Below are positions 24,418 through 32,261 of a stretch of DNA of 47,986 nt, one piece after another. The position numbers and the translations under genes are program-made. The notes beneath the pieces were generated by a model that saw only the letters and a program-made list of their open reading frames with translations, ran no database searches and had not been told where the DNA came from. The stretch is from Phascolarctobacterium_A sp902463975 (GTDB lineage: Bacteria > Bacillota > Negativicutes > Acidaminococcales > Acidaminococcaceae), in the NCBI RefSeq assembly GCF_902463975.1, contig NZ_CABQHJ010000021.1, positions 1-47,986 of the forward strand. Reading direction: 5' to 3'. The first letter of the stretch is position 1. Each line of letters starts with the position of its first letter.

Positions 24418-25179
24418 TTACTTTAAAATTACTTTTAAGAAGGATTTCAGACGTTCGTTTTTGGGGTTAACGAAAATTTCCTCCGGACTGCCTTGCTCCT
24501 GCACATGGCCGTCAGCCATGAAAACAACCTTGGTGGCAACTTCACGGGCAAAGCCCATTTCATGCGTTACGACTACCATGGTCATTTTTTCGTCTGCCAG
24601 CTCGCGCATAGTGCGCAAAACCTCACCGGTCAGCTCCGGGTCCAGAGAAGAGGTAGGCTCGTCAAAAAGCATAATGGCGGGCTTCATGGCTAAAGCACGG
24701 GCGATAGCTACACGCTGCTGCTGGCCGCCGCTGAGCTTGCGCGGATAAACATCACGCTTTTCGGAAAGGCCGACCTTTGCCAGCAGAACCTCTGCTTCCT
24801 TGATAACTTCTGCTTTATCGCGCTTTTGTACGTTGACAGGCGCTTCAATCAGATTTTCCAGAACAGTCATATGCGGAAAAAGGTTGAACTGCTGGAATAC
24901 CATGCCCATTTTGCAGGCGATGCGGCGGACATCATTGTTCTTGACATATTCCGTACCACCGGAGGTTTCACGGCACAGCTCTTCGCCGTCGATGGTGATA
25001 CTGCCTTTATCGATTGTTTCCAGCTTGTTGAGGCAGCGCAGCAAGGTGCTCTTGCCACCGCCGGAAGGGCCGATTACGGCAACAACCTCGCCCTCATTTA
25101 CTTCAAGGTCAATGCCCTTTAGTACTTCCAGGTTATTGAATTTTTTCCAGATATTGGTTGCTTTGATTTTAGTTGTCAT
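24418..25179 (-). CDS. Polar amino acid ABC transporter ATPase
   Basis: A 253-aa ATPase of the GlnQ/HisP type that powers amino acid uptake. Walker A GPSGGGKST, signature LSGGQQQR and Walker B IMLFDEPTSSLD are all intact. It is the last of three genes (binding protein, permease, ATPase) on the minus strand; 14 bp separate it from the permease gene. Substrate specificity comes from the binding protein and is not clear. Confidence 0.95.
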   Translation of the reverse strand: MTTKIKATNIWKKFNNLEVLKGIDLEVNEGEVVAVIGPSGGGKSTLLRCLNKLETIDKGSITIDGEELCRETSGGTEYVKNNDVRRIACKMGMVFQQFNLFPHMTVLENLIEAPVNVQKRDKAEVIKEAEVLLAKVGLSEKRDVYPRKLSGGQQQRVAIARALAMKPAIMLFDEPTSSLDPELTGEVLRTMRELADEKMTMVVVTHEMGFAREVATKVVFMADGHVQEQGSPEEIFVNPKNERLKSFLKVILK

Positions 25180-25193
25180 GGTGGTTACTCCTC

Positions 25194-25838
25194 CTATTGG
25201 TCGTATCTGGAGAAGCGTTTTTCCAGACGTTCAAAAACAAGGGTTAAAATCAGAGTTGCCAGCAGGTAGAAGACAGCTGCAACGATGAAGGGGGTAATAG
25301 AAAAGTCGCGCTGTACCAGATTACGTGCGGTACGCATCAGATCGTTCATCGCCAGAACGTATACCAGGGAGGTATCCTTTACCAGAGTAATGGTTTCGTT
25401 GCTGATAGGCGGCAGGATGATGCGGATAACCTGCGGCAGGATAATGCGGCGCATGGTCTGCACATAGTTCATGCCCAGAGTGTGCGCTGCTTCGTATTGG
25501 CCTGCAGGAATTGCCTGGATGCCGGCGCGGAAGATTTCGCAGAAGTAGGCAGCGTAGTTTAATACAAAGGCTACGATGGCTGATTCAAAGTCCGGCAGGC
25601 GAATGCCTACGGACGGCAGTACGAAGTAAACGAAGAAAATCTGCAGCATCAGCGGGGAACCGCGCAGAATCCAAACGTAGCCGCCGATGAGGGCCTGCAG
25701 GGGTTTAATGCCGGAAACACGGCCGAGGCTGAGCAAAATGCCCAACGGAATGCTCAGTACGATGGTGATAATAAAAACTTGAAATGATACCAGGCAGCCA
25801 TCCATCATCTGAGGGATGATATTTAAAACGTAATCCAT
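25194..25838 (-). CDS. Polar amino acid ABC transporter permease
   Basis: A 214-aa inner-membrane permease of the HisM/GlnP type with about five membrane segments. The coupling loop EAAHTLGMNYVQTMRRIILPQ (split here as EAAHTLGMNY and VQTMRRIILPQ, near residue 135) is the EAA motif that contacts the ATPase. Only one permease gene is present, so a homodimer is expected. Middle gene of the operon. Confidence 0.95.
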   Translation of the reverse strand: MDYVLNIIPQMMDGCLVSFQVFIITIVLSIPLGILLSLGRVSGIKPLQALIGGYVWILRGSPLMLQIFFVYFVLPSVGIRLPDFESAIVAFVLNYAAYFCEIFRAGIQAIPAGQYEAAHTLGMNYVQTMRRIILPQVIRIILPPISNETITLVKDTSLVYVLAMNDLMRTARNLVQRDFSITPFIVAAVFYLLATLILTLVFERLEKRFSRYDQ

Positions 25839-25908
25839 AAATTATTTCTCTCCATATAATTATAATATGGGCTGCCGCTAAATGCGACAGCCCTCAAGTG
25901 ATAACAAA

Positions 25909-26685
25909 TTAATATTTTGTGATATCTGCGCCCATCCATTTTTCGGAAATCTTTTTGCAGGTACCGTCTTTTTTCATTTCATCCATAGCTTTGTCGATGC
26001 GGTCTTTGAAGTCTTTGTCGTCCTTACGGAAGGCAATTGCTACAACCTCATCACCCATGTTCTGCTCAAGAATTCTGTAGGCACCGGGTTTCTTTTTGTC
26101 ATAATAGCCGCGAGCAAGAACTGCGTCTACGATAGCAGCATCAACACGTTTGTTGTCTATTTCCATGTAAATAGCTGCGAAGTCGGGATATTTGCGAACT
26201 TCCTTCATGGAAGCTGCCAGTTCTTTGTGTGCAGGCTGTTCCAGCAGGTAGGAGCCTGTGCTGTCATCCTGTACCGCTACGATTTTACCCTTTAAATCTT
26301 CGAGGGTTTTAATCGGAGAATCCTTAGGAACAACAACCAGCTGAGAGTTGTTGATGTAAGGCTTGGACATGCCATATACCTTTTCACGCTCCGGGTTAAC
26401 GGTGAAGCAGTTCCAGATAGCGTCAATGCGTTTGGATTTGAGCTCTGCTTCTTTTGCACCCCAGTCGATTGGTTTAAATTCTACTTCCATGCCGGCACGT
26501 TTGCAGGCTTCGCGTGCAAGGTCGATATCCATGCCGACGATTTCATTCTTTTCATTGCGGTAACCCATAGGAGCGAAGTTATCGTCCAGACCGATTACCA
26601 TTTTTTTCGGGCCGTCGCTGCCGCAGCCGGCAACCATCATGAGCATCATCATCAGGCCCATTACTAAAGCAACTATTTTTTTCAT
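25909..26685 (-). CDS. Amino acid ABC transporter substrate-binding lipoprotein
   Basis: A 258-aa extracytoplasmic solute-binding protein, family 3. The signal peptide ends in a lipobox MVAGCG with lipid-modified Cys21. The start of the mature domain (KMVIGLDDNFAPMGY) and the later IDAIWNCFTVNPER match the cystine/glutamine-type binding proteins; the ligand is a polar amino acid, not determined further. First gene of the operon, under a promoter with an internal palindromic operator. Confidence 0.94.
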   Translation of the reverse strand: MKKIVALVMGLMMMLMMVAGCGSDGPKKMVIGLDDNFAPMGYRNEKNEIVGMDIDLAREACKRAGMEVEFKPIDWGAKEAELKSKRIDAIWNCFTVNPEREKVYGMSKPYINNSQLVVVPKDSPIKTLEDLKGKIVAVQDDSTGSYLLEQPAHKELAASMKEVRKYPDFAAIYMEIDNKRVDAAIVDAVLARGYYDKKKPGAYRILEQNMGDEVVAIAFRKDDKDFKDRIDKAMDEMKKDGTCKKISEKWMGADITKY

Positions 26686-26701
26686 TTTTCACACCTCATT
26701 T

Positions 26702-26756
26702 GTTAATTAGCATTTAACTATGTACCCATTATACTTTAGTATGCTAAATTTGTAAA
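26702..26756 (-). promoter_or_regulatory. Promoter and operator of the amino acid ABC operon
   Basis: On the minus strand TTTACA (26751-26756) and TATAAT (26728-26733) are 17 bases apart. The spacer contains a near-perfect palindrome TTTAGTATGCTAAA (26735-26748). A second symmetric element, GTTAA TTAGCAT TTAAC (26702-26718), lies downstream of the start site and repeats the TTAGCAT core. Repressor control is inferred. Confidence 0.7.
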
Positions 26757-26798
26757 GTGCTAAACGCGAAATTTTTTTAGAAATTCTATTAGTGTAAG

Positions 26799-26832
26799 AA
26801 AAGCTCCCACAGAAGTCTGCGGGAGCTTTTGT
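26799..26832 (-). terminator. Terminator of the metNIQ operon
   Basis: AAAAGCTCCC and GGGAGCTTTT arms with CAG/CTG inside, followed by TTTTCTT on the minus strand, 19 bp after the metQ stop. Confidence 0.87.
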
Positions 26833-26848
26833 GCTATGCTTTGATAAA

Positions 26849-27679
26849 TCAGAATGCCGGAGTAATGGAACCTTTGAAGTGATCCTCGATGAATTTTTTG
26901 TTTTCAGCGGAGGTGTAAATCTTCTTCAGCTGTTCCATACGCGGATCCTTTTCGTTAGCCTTGGTGGTTACGAAGATGTTAACAAACGGGTTGTCGGCAC
27001 GTTCAACCAGCAGGCTGTCTTTGGACGGGTTCAGTTTGGCAACCAGTGCATAGTTGGCATTGATTACGGCAATATCAAGGTCGCCCATTGCTTTAGGAAT
27101 AGAAGCGGCGTCCAACTCTTGGATTTTATAGTTTTTCGGATTTTTGGTGATGCTTGCTACAGAGGTGGAAACATCGTTTTTATCCTTAACTTCGATGAAG
27201 CCTTTGTCAGCCAGAACCAAAAGTGCGCGAGCACCGTTGGACGGATCGTTAGGAATGCCGATGGTTGCACCTGCCGGGATATCCTCAACCTTTTTGTATT
27301 TGGTGGAATAGATAGCCATCGGGAAGTTTACGGTTTTGAAAGCTTCAACCAGCTCGAATTTAGGCTCTTTTTTCAGAGTTGCTGCCAGATACGGAGCATG
27401 CTGCATGGAGTTGGCAAACAGCTCGCCCTGTGCCAGGGATACGTTCGGGGTTACATAGTCGGAGAATTCGACAACTTCGATTTTCAGGCCTTGTTTTTCA
27501 GCCAGCTTTTTAACGTTGTCCATGATTTCAGCGTGCGGACCTGCGGTTACGCCGATTTTAATAGGTGCGTTCGGGTCAGCCTTTTTGTCGGCTGCCTTGT
27601 TGTCACCGCCGCAGCCTGCGGCGATGATGGTCAGTGCGCAGAGCGCAACGGTGAGTAAAAGTTTGGTAATTTTCTTCAT
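26849..27679 (-). CDS. metQ: Methionine-binding lipoprotein MetQ
   Basis: A 276-aa NlpA-family lipoprotein that captures D/L-methionine for MetNI. Signal peptide with lipobox IIAAGCG (Cys23); mature protein begins with a charged linker, then PIKIGVTAGPHAEIMDNV typical of MetQ. Family motifs LAQGELFANSMQHAPYL and NDPSNGARALLVL are visible. Last gene of the riboswitch-controlled operon, 113 bp after metI. That gap holds a 17-nt CTGCTGTC palindrome and a CGATGAA hairpin, possibly mRNA-stabilising. Confidence 0.96.
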   Translation of the reverse strand: MKKITKLLLTVALCALTIIAAGCGGDNKAADKKADPNAPIKIGVTAGPHAEIMDNVKKLAEKQGLKIEVVEFSDYVTPNVSLAQGELFANSMQHAPYLAATLKKEPKFELVEAFKTVNFPMAIYSTKYKKVEDIPAGATIGIPNDPSNGARALLVLADKGFIEVKDKNDVSTSVASITKNPKNYKIQELDAASIPKAMGDLDIAVINANYALVAKLNPSKDSLLVERADNPFVNIFVTTKANEKDPRMEQLKKIYTSAENKKFIEDHFKGSITPAF

Positions 27680-27792
27680 AAGTTGTTCCTCCCTAAAATA
27701 ATGGTGGTCTGCTGTCAGACAGCAGCGGCTTTTTTCTTTATTACGTCGATGAAACTCGCTTCATCGTTGTAAACCCTCATTTGGCCTGTAGA

Positions 27793-28452
27793 TTACAGTT
27801 TGTTTTTGTTAAGCTTTTTGGATGCGTAGTCGCCTAAGGACTGCATTGCCTGTACCATGACGATGAGCACGACAACGGTGGCAATCATAACATCCATCTG
27901 GAAGCGCTGATAGCCGTAGCGGATTGCCAGGTCACCAAGACCGCCGCCGCCTAAGGTGCCGGCCATTGCGGAATAGCCGATTAAGCTGATGATGGCAAGC
28001 GTTACACCAAGTACGATAGAATGCATTGCTTCTGGAAGCAGTACCTTAGTGATAATCTGCATCGGGCTTGCACCCATAGCCTGTGCTGCTTCGATAATGC
28101 CGGGGTTGATTTCCAGCAGAGAAGATTCAATGATACGTGCAATGAACGGTGCTGCGGAAATAGTCAGCGGCACGATTGCTGCGGTAGTACCGATGGAAGA
28201 GCCGACAATCATACGTGTCAGCGGAATAATTGCTACCATTAATATAATGAAAGGAGTGGAACGTGTTGCGTTGACAATCGCGCCCAGAATAGTGTTAAGC
28301 GGTTGGTTCGGCAGAATGTGGTCCTTACGGGTTACGGTAAGGATTACGCCCAGCGGAATGCCGATTAAAGTGGAAAGTGCGGTAGAAGCGAAAACCATGT
28401 AGCAGGTTTCCCAAAAGGATTTTATTAAAAGGTCAATCATATCAGGACTCAT
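27793..28452 (-). CDS. metI: Methionine ABC transporter permease MetI
   Basis: A 219-aa inner-membrane permease with about five membrane segments and the EAA coupling motif EAAQAMGASPMQIITKVLLPEA (seen in two pieces, EAAQAMGASP and IITKVLLPEA, near residue 140). It forms the MetI dimer of the methionine importer. ATG 28452 follows GGAGGT and overlaps the end of metN by 11 bases, indicating translational coupling; a TTG at 28458 is less well placed. Confidence 0.95.
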   Translation of the reverse strand: MSPDMIDLLIKSFWETCYMVFASTALSTLIGIPLGVILTVTRKDHILPNQPLNTILGAIVNATRSTPFIILMVAIIPLTRMIVGSSIGTTAAIVPLTISAAPFIARIIESSLLEINPGIIEAAQAMGASPMQIITKVLLPEAMHSIVLGVTLAIISLIGYSAMAGTLGGGGLGDLAIRYGYQRFQMDVMIATVVVLIVMVQAMQSLGDYASKKLNKNKL

Positions 28453-29479
28453 AGCCAATTACCTCCGTTTTCAGATGCTGCTGATGCAGATATTCCAATG
28501 CATTTTTAATGCGCTCGCGGTTACCGGAAATCTCAATCAGCAGGGTGCCGAAGAGGACATCCTTCAGCTGGTCGGTATTACCGGAAATAATGCTTACGTC
28601 AACATCAAAATGTTTTACCATGCCGGAAATAATAGGCTCGCTGGCACTGTCACCGATGAAGGAGATACGAACAAGCAGCTTGCTGCCTTCTGTATAGGTG
28701 TCGCTTAATTTCATTTGTTTAACAATATCAGGCAGCTCGGCGTTGATAACGCTCTTGGTAAATTCCTTGGTAGTGGGGTGCTGCGGATTGGTGAAAACGT
28801 CAATCATCGGGCCTTCTTCAATGATGTCGCCGCTTTCGATAACAGCAACGCGGTCACAGATAGTTTTTACAACCTCCATCTGGTGTGTAATCAGCACGAT
28901 GGTAAGATTCATCTTTTTGTTGATGTCCTGCAGCAGATGCAGAATAGATTTGGTAGTCTGCGGGTCGAGGGCGCTGGTTGCTTCGTCGCACAGAAGTACC
29001 TTAGGATTGCTTGCCAAGGCGCGGGCAATGCCTACACGCTGTTTCTGGCCGCCGGACAACTGGCTGGGATAGTAGTTGGCACGGCTTTCCAGCTGTACCA
29101 GCTCCAGCAGAGGACGTACGCGCTTGTCGATTTCGCTCTTGCTCAGACCTTGGATTTCCAGCGGAAAAGCGATGTTATCGTAAACAGTACGGCTTGCCAG
29201 CAGGTTGAAGTGCTGGAAAATCATGCCGATGCTTTGACGTGCTTTACGCAGCTGTGCTTCGCTCATGGCGGTCAGCTCCTGGCCGTCAACGAATACCTTG
29301 CCTGCAGTCGGTTTTTCCAGCATGTTGATGCAGCGCACCAATGTGGATTTGCCGGCACCGGAAAGACCGATGATACCGAAAATTTCGCCAGCCTTGATGC
29401 TCAGGCTTGTTTTGTGCAGAGCATGTATGTCGCCGGCTTTGCTGTAGTAGGTTTTTTCTACATTAACTAGTTCTATCAT
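28442..29479 (-). CDS. metN: Methionine ABC transporter ATPase MetN
   Basis: A 345-aa ATPase. Walker A GLSGAGKST, signature LSGGQKQR and Walker B VLLCDEATSALD are intact. The C-terminal ~80 residues form the NIL (ACT-like) domain that in MetN binds methionine and inhibits transport when the cell is replete. First gene of metN-metI-metQ, downstream of a SAM-I riboswitch. Confidence 0.96.
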   Translation of the reverse strand: MIELVNVEKTYYSKAGDIHALHKTSLSIKAGEIFGIIGLSGAGKSTLVRCINMLEKPTAGKVFVDGQELTAMSEAQLRKARQSIGMIFQHFNLLASRTVYDNIAFPLEIQGLSKSEIDKRVRPLLELVQLESRANYYPSQLSGGQKQRVGIARALASNPKVLLCDEATSALDPQTTKSILHLLQDINKKMNLTIVLITHQMEVVKTICDRVAVIESGDIIEEGPMIDVFTNPQHPTTKEFTKSVINAELPDIVKQMKLSDTYTEGSKLLVRISFIGDSASEPIISGMVKHFDVDVSIISGNTDQLKDVLFGTLLIEISGNRERIKNALEYLHQQHLKTEVIGYES

Positions 29480-29623
29480 TCTTGTGTTCCTTTCTAATGT
29501 GACCGCAAGTTTCAGCAGTCCTTATTTTAGTGTGAGAGATTATTTTCCAATAGAAGTCAGCGGATGCTTCTTATGAGTCGCATTCTTTAGTGTACGTCCG
29601 CTGTCGGAATCGACGGCCGACGT

Positions 29624-29769
29624 AAAAAAAATCCTTCACCGGCACGGCGAAGGATACTTTGCATCTGTAATCTTCATCTGCCGGAATTATCCGTTGGAAT
29701 TGGCACCGTTCACTGATGTGTGGTTGCCGTAGCTTCATCGGGCCAGTCCCTCAGCTACTCTTGATGAAA
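29624..29769 (-). promoter_or_regulatory. SAM-I (S-box) riboswitch with terminator
   Basis: Read on the minus strand, the aptamer (29769 to 29671) has the S-box core: ATCAAGAG, GAGGGACTGGCCC, GATGAAGC, ACGGCAACC and GGTGCCAATTCC. P1 is closed by TTCATC with GATGAA. It is followed by a 10-bp terminator stem (29655-29646 with 29640-29631) and seven T. SAM binding is expected to favour the terminator and switch off metNIQ when methionine/SAM is plentiful. Confidence 0.97.
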
Positions 29770-29793
29770 TCTCTGTTAAGTTTGAATGAAATA

Positions 29794-29822
29794 ATCATAC
29801 ATCTATTTTAGGATATTGTCAA
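29794..29822 (-). promoter_or_regulatory. metNIQ promoter
   Basis: TTGACA and TATGAT separated by exactly 17 bases on the minus strand, about 20 bp upstream of the S-box. Confidence 0.8.
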
Positions 29823-29983
29823 CAGTTTTGCGTAAAATTTACTAAAAAACTGTAAAGCTGTAAAGCTGCGTCCAATGGATTTCAGGAATTGCTCAAATTA
29901 TATCAAAATACTAGGTAATTGTAAAGGGAAATGCGAAATTTTTTACAAAACCTGCGGAAAAAAGATTTTTTTGTAAATTTTTC

Positions 29984-30046
29984 TTGACTTTCGCAAGATA
30001 AAGTATTAAAGTATTTTTACGAGTTAGTGAGTTAAAGTACTATCGT
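29984..30046 (+). promoter_or_regulatory. his operon promoter and candidate operator
   Basis: TTGACT (29984-29989) and TAAAGT (30007-30012) are 17 bases apart. Over the expected start site lies an imperfect inverted repeat, ACGAGTTAGT (30019-30028) with ACTATCGT (30039-30046). Its TTAGT/ACTA halves resemble TrpR-type operators, and the first gene of the operon encodes a TrpR-family protein, so autoregulation is likely (inference). Confidence 0.6.
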
Positions 30047-30080
30047 TATATGCATGTAACGCACAGGAGGAAACTAAAAA

Positions 30081-30386
30081 ATGGCAGCAAATATTCATGA
30101 TTATTTAACAGACCAGTTATTCAAAGCTATTCTCAGCTTAAAGGATGAGGAGCAATGCTATAAATTTTTTGAGGATATCTGTACTATCAGCGAGTTGAAG
30201 GCCATGGCACAGCGCCTGGAGGTGGCGCGCATGCTGGATGAGGGCTGTATTTACGAAACTATCGTAGAGAAAACCGGTGCTAGCACCGCAACCATTTCAC
30301 GTGTTAAGCGTTGTCTTGTTTACGGCGCGGATGGTTATAATTCTGTTATGCAAGTTATAAAAGAGGGGAAGAAAGAAGATGACTAA
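30081..30386 (+). CDS. TrpR/YerC-family regulator heading the his operon
   Basis: A 101-aa helical DNA-binding protein of the TrpR superfamily (YerC/YecD type). The helix-turn-helix is in the second half (YETIVEKTGASTATISRVKR, residues about 59-78). Comparative genomics has proposed such proteins as HisR, repressors of histidine biosynthesis in Firmicutes; the position as first his gene agrees. The stop codon overlaps the start of hisZ by eight bases. GGAGG precedes the ATG. Histidine as co-repressor is an inference. Confidence 0.9.
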   Translation: MAANIHDYLTDQLFKAILSLKDEEQCYKFFEDICTISELKAMAQRLEVARMLDEGCIYETIVEKTGASTATISRVKRCLVYGADGYNSVMQVIKEGKKEDD

Positions 30387-31548
30387 TAAGGTATACCAGG
30401 TTCCCTACGGAACCAAGGATATTCTGCCGGGAGAGATGAAGACACGCCGCGGAATTGAAAATGCGATTATCAACGTTTTTGACAAATGGGGCTATGATGA
30501 GGTAAAAACACCCGATTTTGAATATGTTGATACCTTTGGTGCTGCCGGTACCAAAGGGGACTTCCGTTTTTTTGACCGCAGCAATAATCTGCTGGCTTTG
30601 CGCAATGATATGACGGCGCCGATTGCCCGCCTGACAGCGACGCGCCTGCAGGGCGGCGAAAAGATCAAACGTCTTTGCTATCTGGCAAATCTTTACCGTT
30701 ATGAAGAAATTCAGGCAGGACGGCAATGCGAATTTGAGCAGGCCGGTGTAGAAATGCTGGGTGCCAGCGGCGCTGCTGCCGATGCCGAGGTTATCGTGCT
30801 GGCAGCCGAAGCATTGCAGGCTGCAGGCTTGCAGAAGTTCGCTATCAGCCTGGGCCACGTTGATTTTATCAACGGCCTGGCGGAGGAAGCAGGCTTTGAT
30901 GCTGCTCAGCTGCAGCAACTGAAGGATTGCCTGCGCCGTCATGATGCTGTGGGTATGCAGCAGATGGCAGATGCGATGGAAAATATCCGTCCGGAAATCA
31001 AGCAGCTTTTTGCCGATTTCCTCTTCCTGCAGGGTGGCATAGAGCTTTTGGACAAGGTTGCTGCAATAGTAACTAACGCTAAATGCCAAGGCGCGCTGAA
31101 TGATTTACGCAAAATCTACAAGCTGGTGGATGCTTACGGTGCAGCAGGTTATTTGAGCTTTGATCTTGGCTTATATCGTTCGCTTGACTATTACACGGGC
31201 ATGCTTTTTGAAGTGTATCTGCCGGAAATGGGTTATCCGGTGGCAGGCGGCGGACGCTACGATAAGATGATGCAGCGCTTCGGGCTGGAATGCCCGGCAA
31301 CAGGCTTTGCCGTCGGCGTGGACCGCGTACTGCTGGCTTTGGAACGCAACGGCGTTATTACCAATAACCGCACCTGGGATGTACTGGTAGCTTGGAGCGA
31401 AGGCAAGCTGCCGGAGGCAATTGCCAAAGCGACAGCATTGCGCCGTGAAGGCCGCAGCGTGAAGCTGCTGACCGAGGCTGCGGACCTGCAGGGAGCAGCG
31501 CTCGCAGTGAAGGAATATGGCTGTAAATCGTTAGTATATGTAGAATAA
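30379..31548 (+). CDS. hisZ: ATP phosphoribosyltransferase regulatory subunit HisZ
   Basis: A 389-aa paralogue of class II histidyl-tRNA synthetase that lacks tRNA charging and instead binds the short HisG, conferring activity and histidine feedback control. The aaRS-like motifs are visible: YGTKDILPGE near the N-terminus, RNDMTAPIAR (about 75), RLCYLANLYRYEE (motif 2 region, about 95) and SLDYYTGMLFEVY (about 270). Having HisZ just upstream of a 216-aa HisG marks the hetero-octameric enzyme type. Translationally coupled to the preceding gene. Confidence 0.95.
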   Translation: MTNKVYQVPYGTKDILPGEMKTRRGIENAIINVFDKWGYDEVKTPDFEYVDTFGAAGTKGDFRFFDRSNNLLALRNDMTAPIARLTATRLQGGEKIKRLCYLANLYRYEEIQAGRQCEFEQAGVEMLGASGAAADAEVIVLAAEALQAAGLQKFAISLGHVDFINGLAEEAGFDAAQLQQLKDCLRRHDAVGMQQMADAMENIRPEIKQLFADFLFLQGGIELLDKVAAIVTNAKCQGALNDLRKIYKLVDAYGAAGYLSFDLGLYRSLDYYTGMLFEVYLPEMGYPVAGGGRYDKMMQRFGLECPATGFAVGVDRVLLALERNGVITNNRTWDVLVAWSEGKLPEAIAKATALRREGRSVKLLTEAADLQGAALAVKEYGCKSLVYVE

Positions 31549-31582
31549 GCTTAAAGAAAAAAATTATACGCATTAAGCTTAT
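31545..31582 (+). repeat. Intercistronic hairpin between hisZ and hisG
   Basis: A perfect 10-bp inverted repeat, ATAAGCTTAA and TTAAGCTTAT, spans the hisZ stop codon and lies 28 bp before hisG. It has no T run and is probably an mRNA processing or stability element. Confidence 0.55.
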
Positions 31583-31609
31583 GGCTGGAAAATATAGAGG
31601 GGTATTTTT

Positions 31610-32260
31610 ATGGACGAATACATTACTATAGCATTGCCGAAGGGCAAACTGTTCGATAAGTCTGTACGCCTGCTGGCGAAGGTAGGCTACAGCGCCGAAA
31701 ACGTTACCGAGGATTCACGCAAGCTGGTAATCAGCAACGAGGAAACCAAGGTGCGCTTCATTATTGCCAAGACTGTTGATGTGCCGACGTACGTGGAATA
31801 CGGTGCGGCAGATATCGGCATCATCGGCAAGGATGTGCTGCTGGAGCAGGATAAGGACGTGGTGGAGCTTCTGGATTTGGGCTTTGGCCGCTGCCGCCTG
31901 ATGATGGCAGTGCCTGAGGCCAAGCGACGCGCTAAGCTGACGGATTACGCTCACCTGCGGGTAGCAACGAAGTATCCTAACTGCGCCAAGGCTTATTTCA
32001 ATAAACTGGGCATTCAGACAGAAATCGTGAAGCTCAACGGCTCGATTGAGCTGGGACCTATAGTGGGCCTGAGCGAAATGATTGTAGATATAGTAGAAAC
32101 AGGGCGAACCCTGAAAGAAAATAAACTGGCGGAGGTTGATTCTATTTTCACCGCTACTGCCAGACTGATCGCCAACCGCGCCAGCTTCAAGCTGAAATTT
32201 GCGCGCTTGCACAAGCTGGTTGAGGATTTACGTATTGTTTTAAATGAGGAGGATAAATAA
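31610..32260 (+). CDS. hisG: ATP phosphoribosyltransferase, short form
   Basis: Catalyses the first step of histidine synthesis, ATP + PRPP to phosphoribosyl-ATP. At 216 aa it is the short form without the C-terminal regulatory domain, hence dependent on HisZ. Visible motifs: IALPKGKLFD (N-terminus), GAADIGIIGKDVLLE (about 60-75) and the PRPP loop EIVDIVETGRTL-like segment MIVDIVETGRTLKEN (about 155-170). Reads into hisD with two bases between stop and start. Confidence 0.97.
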   Translation: MDEYITIALPKGKLFDKSVRLLAKVGYSAENVTEDSRKLVISNEETKVRFIIAKTVDVPTYVEYGAADIGIIGKDVLLEQDKDVVELLDLGFGRCRLMMAVPEAKRRAKLTDYAHLRVATKYPNCAKAYFNKLGIQTEIVKLNGSIELGPIVGLSEMIVDIVETGRTLKENKLAEVDSIFTATARLIANRASFKLKFARLHKLVEDLRIVLNEEDK

Positions 32261-32261
32261 A

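Noticed and set aside
29480..29623. A second riboswitch between the S-box terminator and metN
   Set aside because: The region has a GTCGG/CCGAC and a CAGCGGA/TCCGCTG pairing but no conserved aptamer core that I recognise.
30379..31548. HisZ gene as a histidyl-tRNA synthetase
   Set aside because: It lacks the synthetase-specific C-terminal anticodon domain length and sits in the his operon before a short HisG, the HisZ context.
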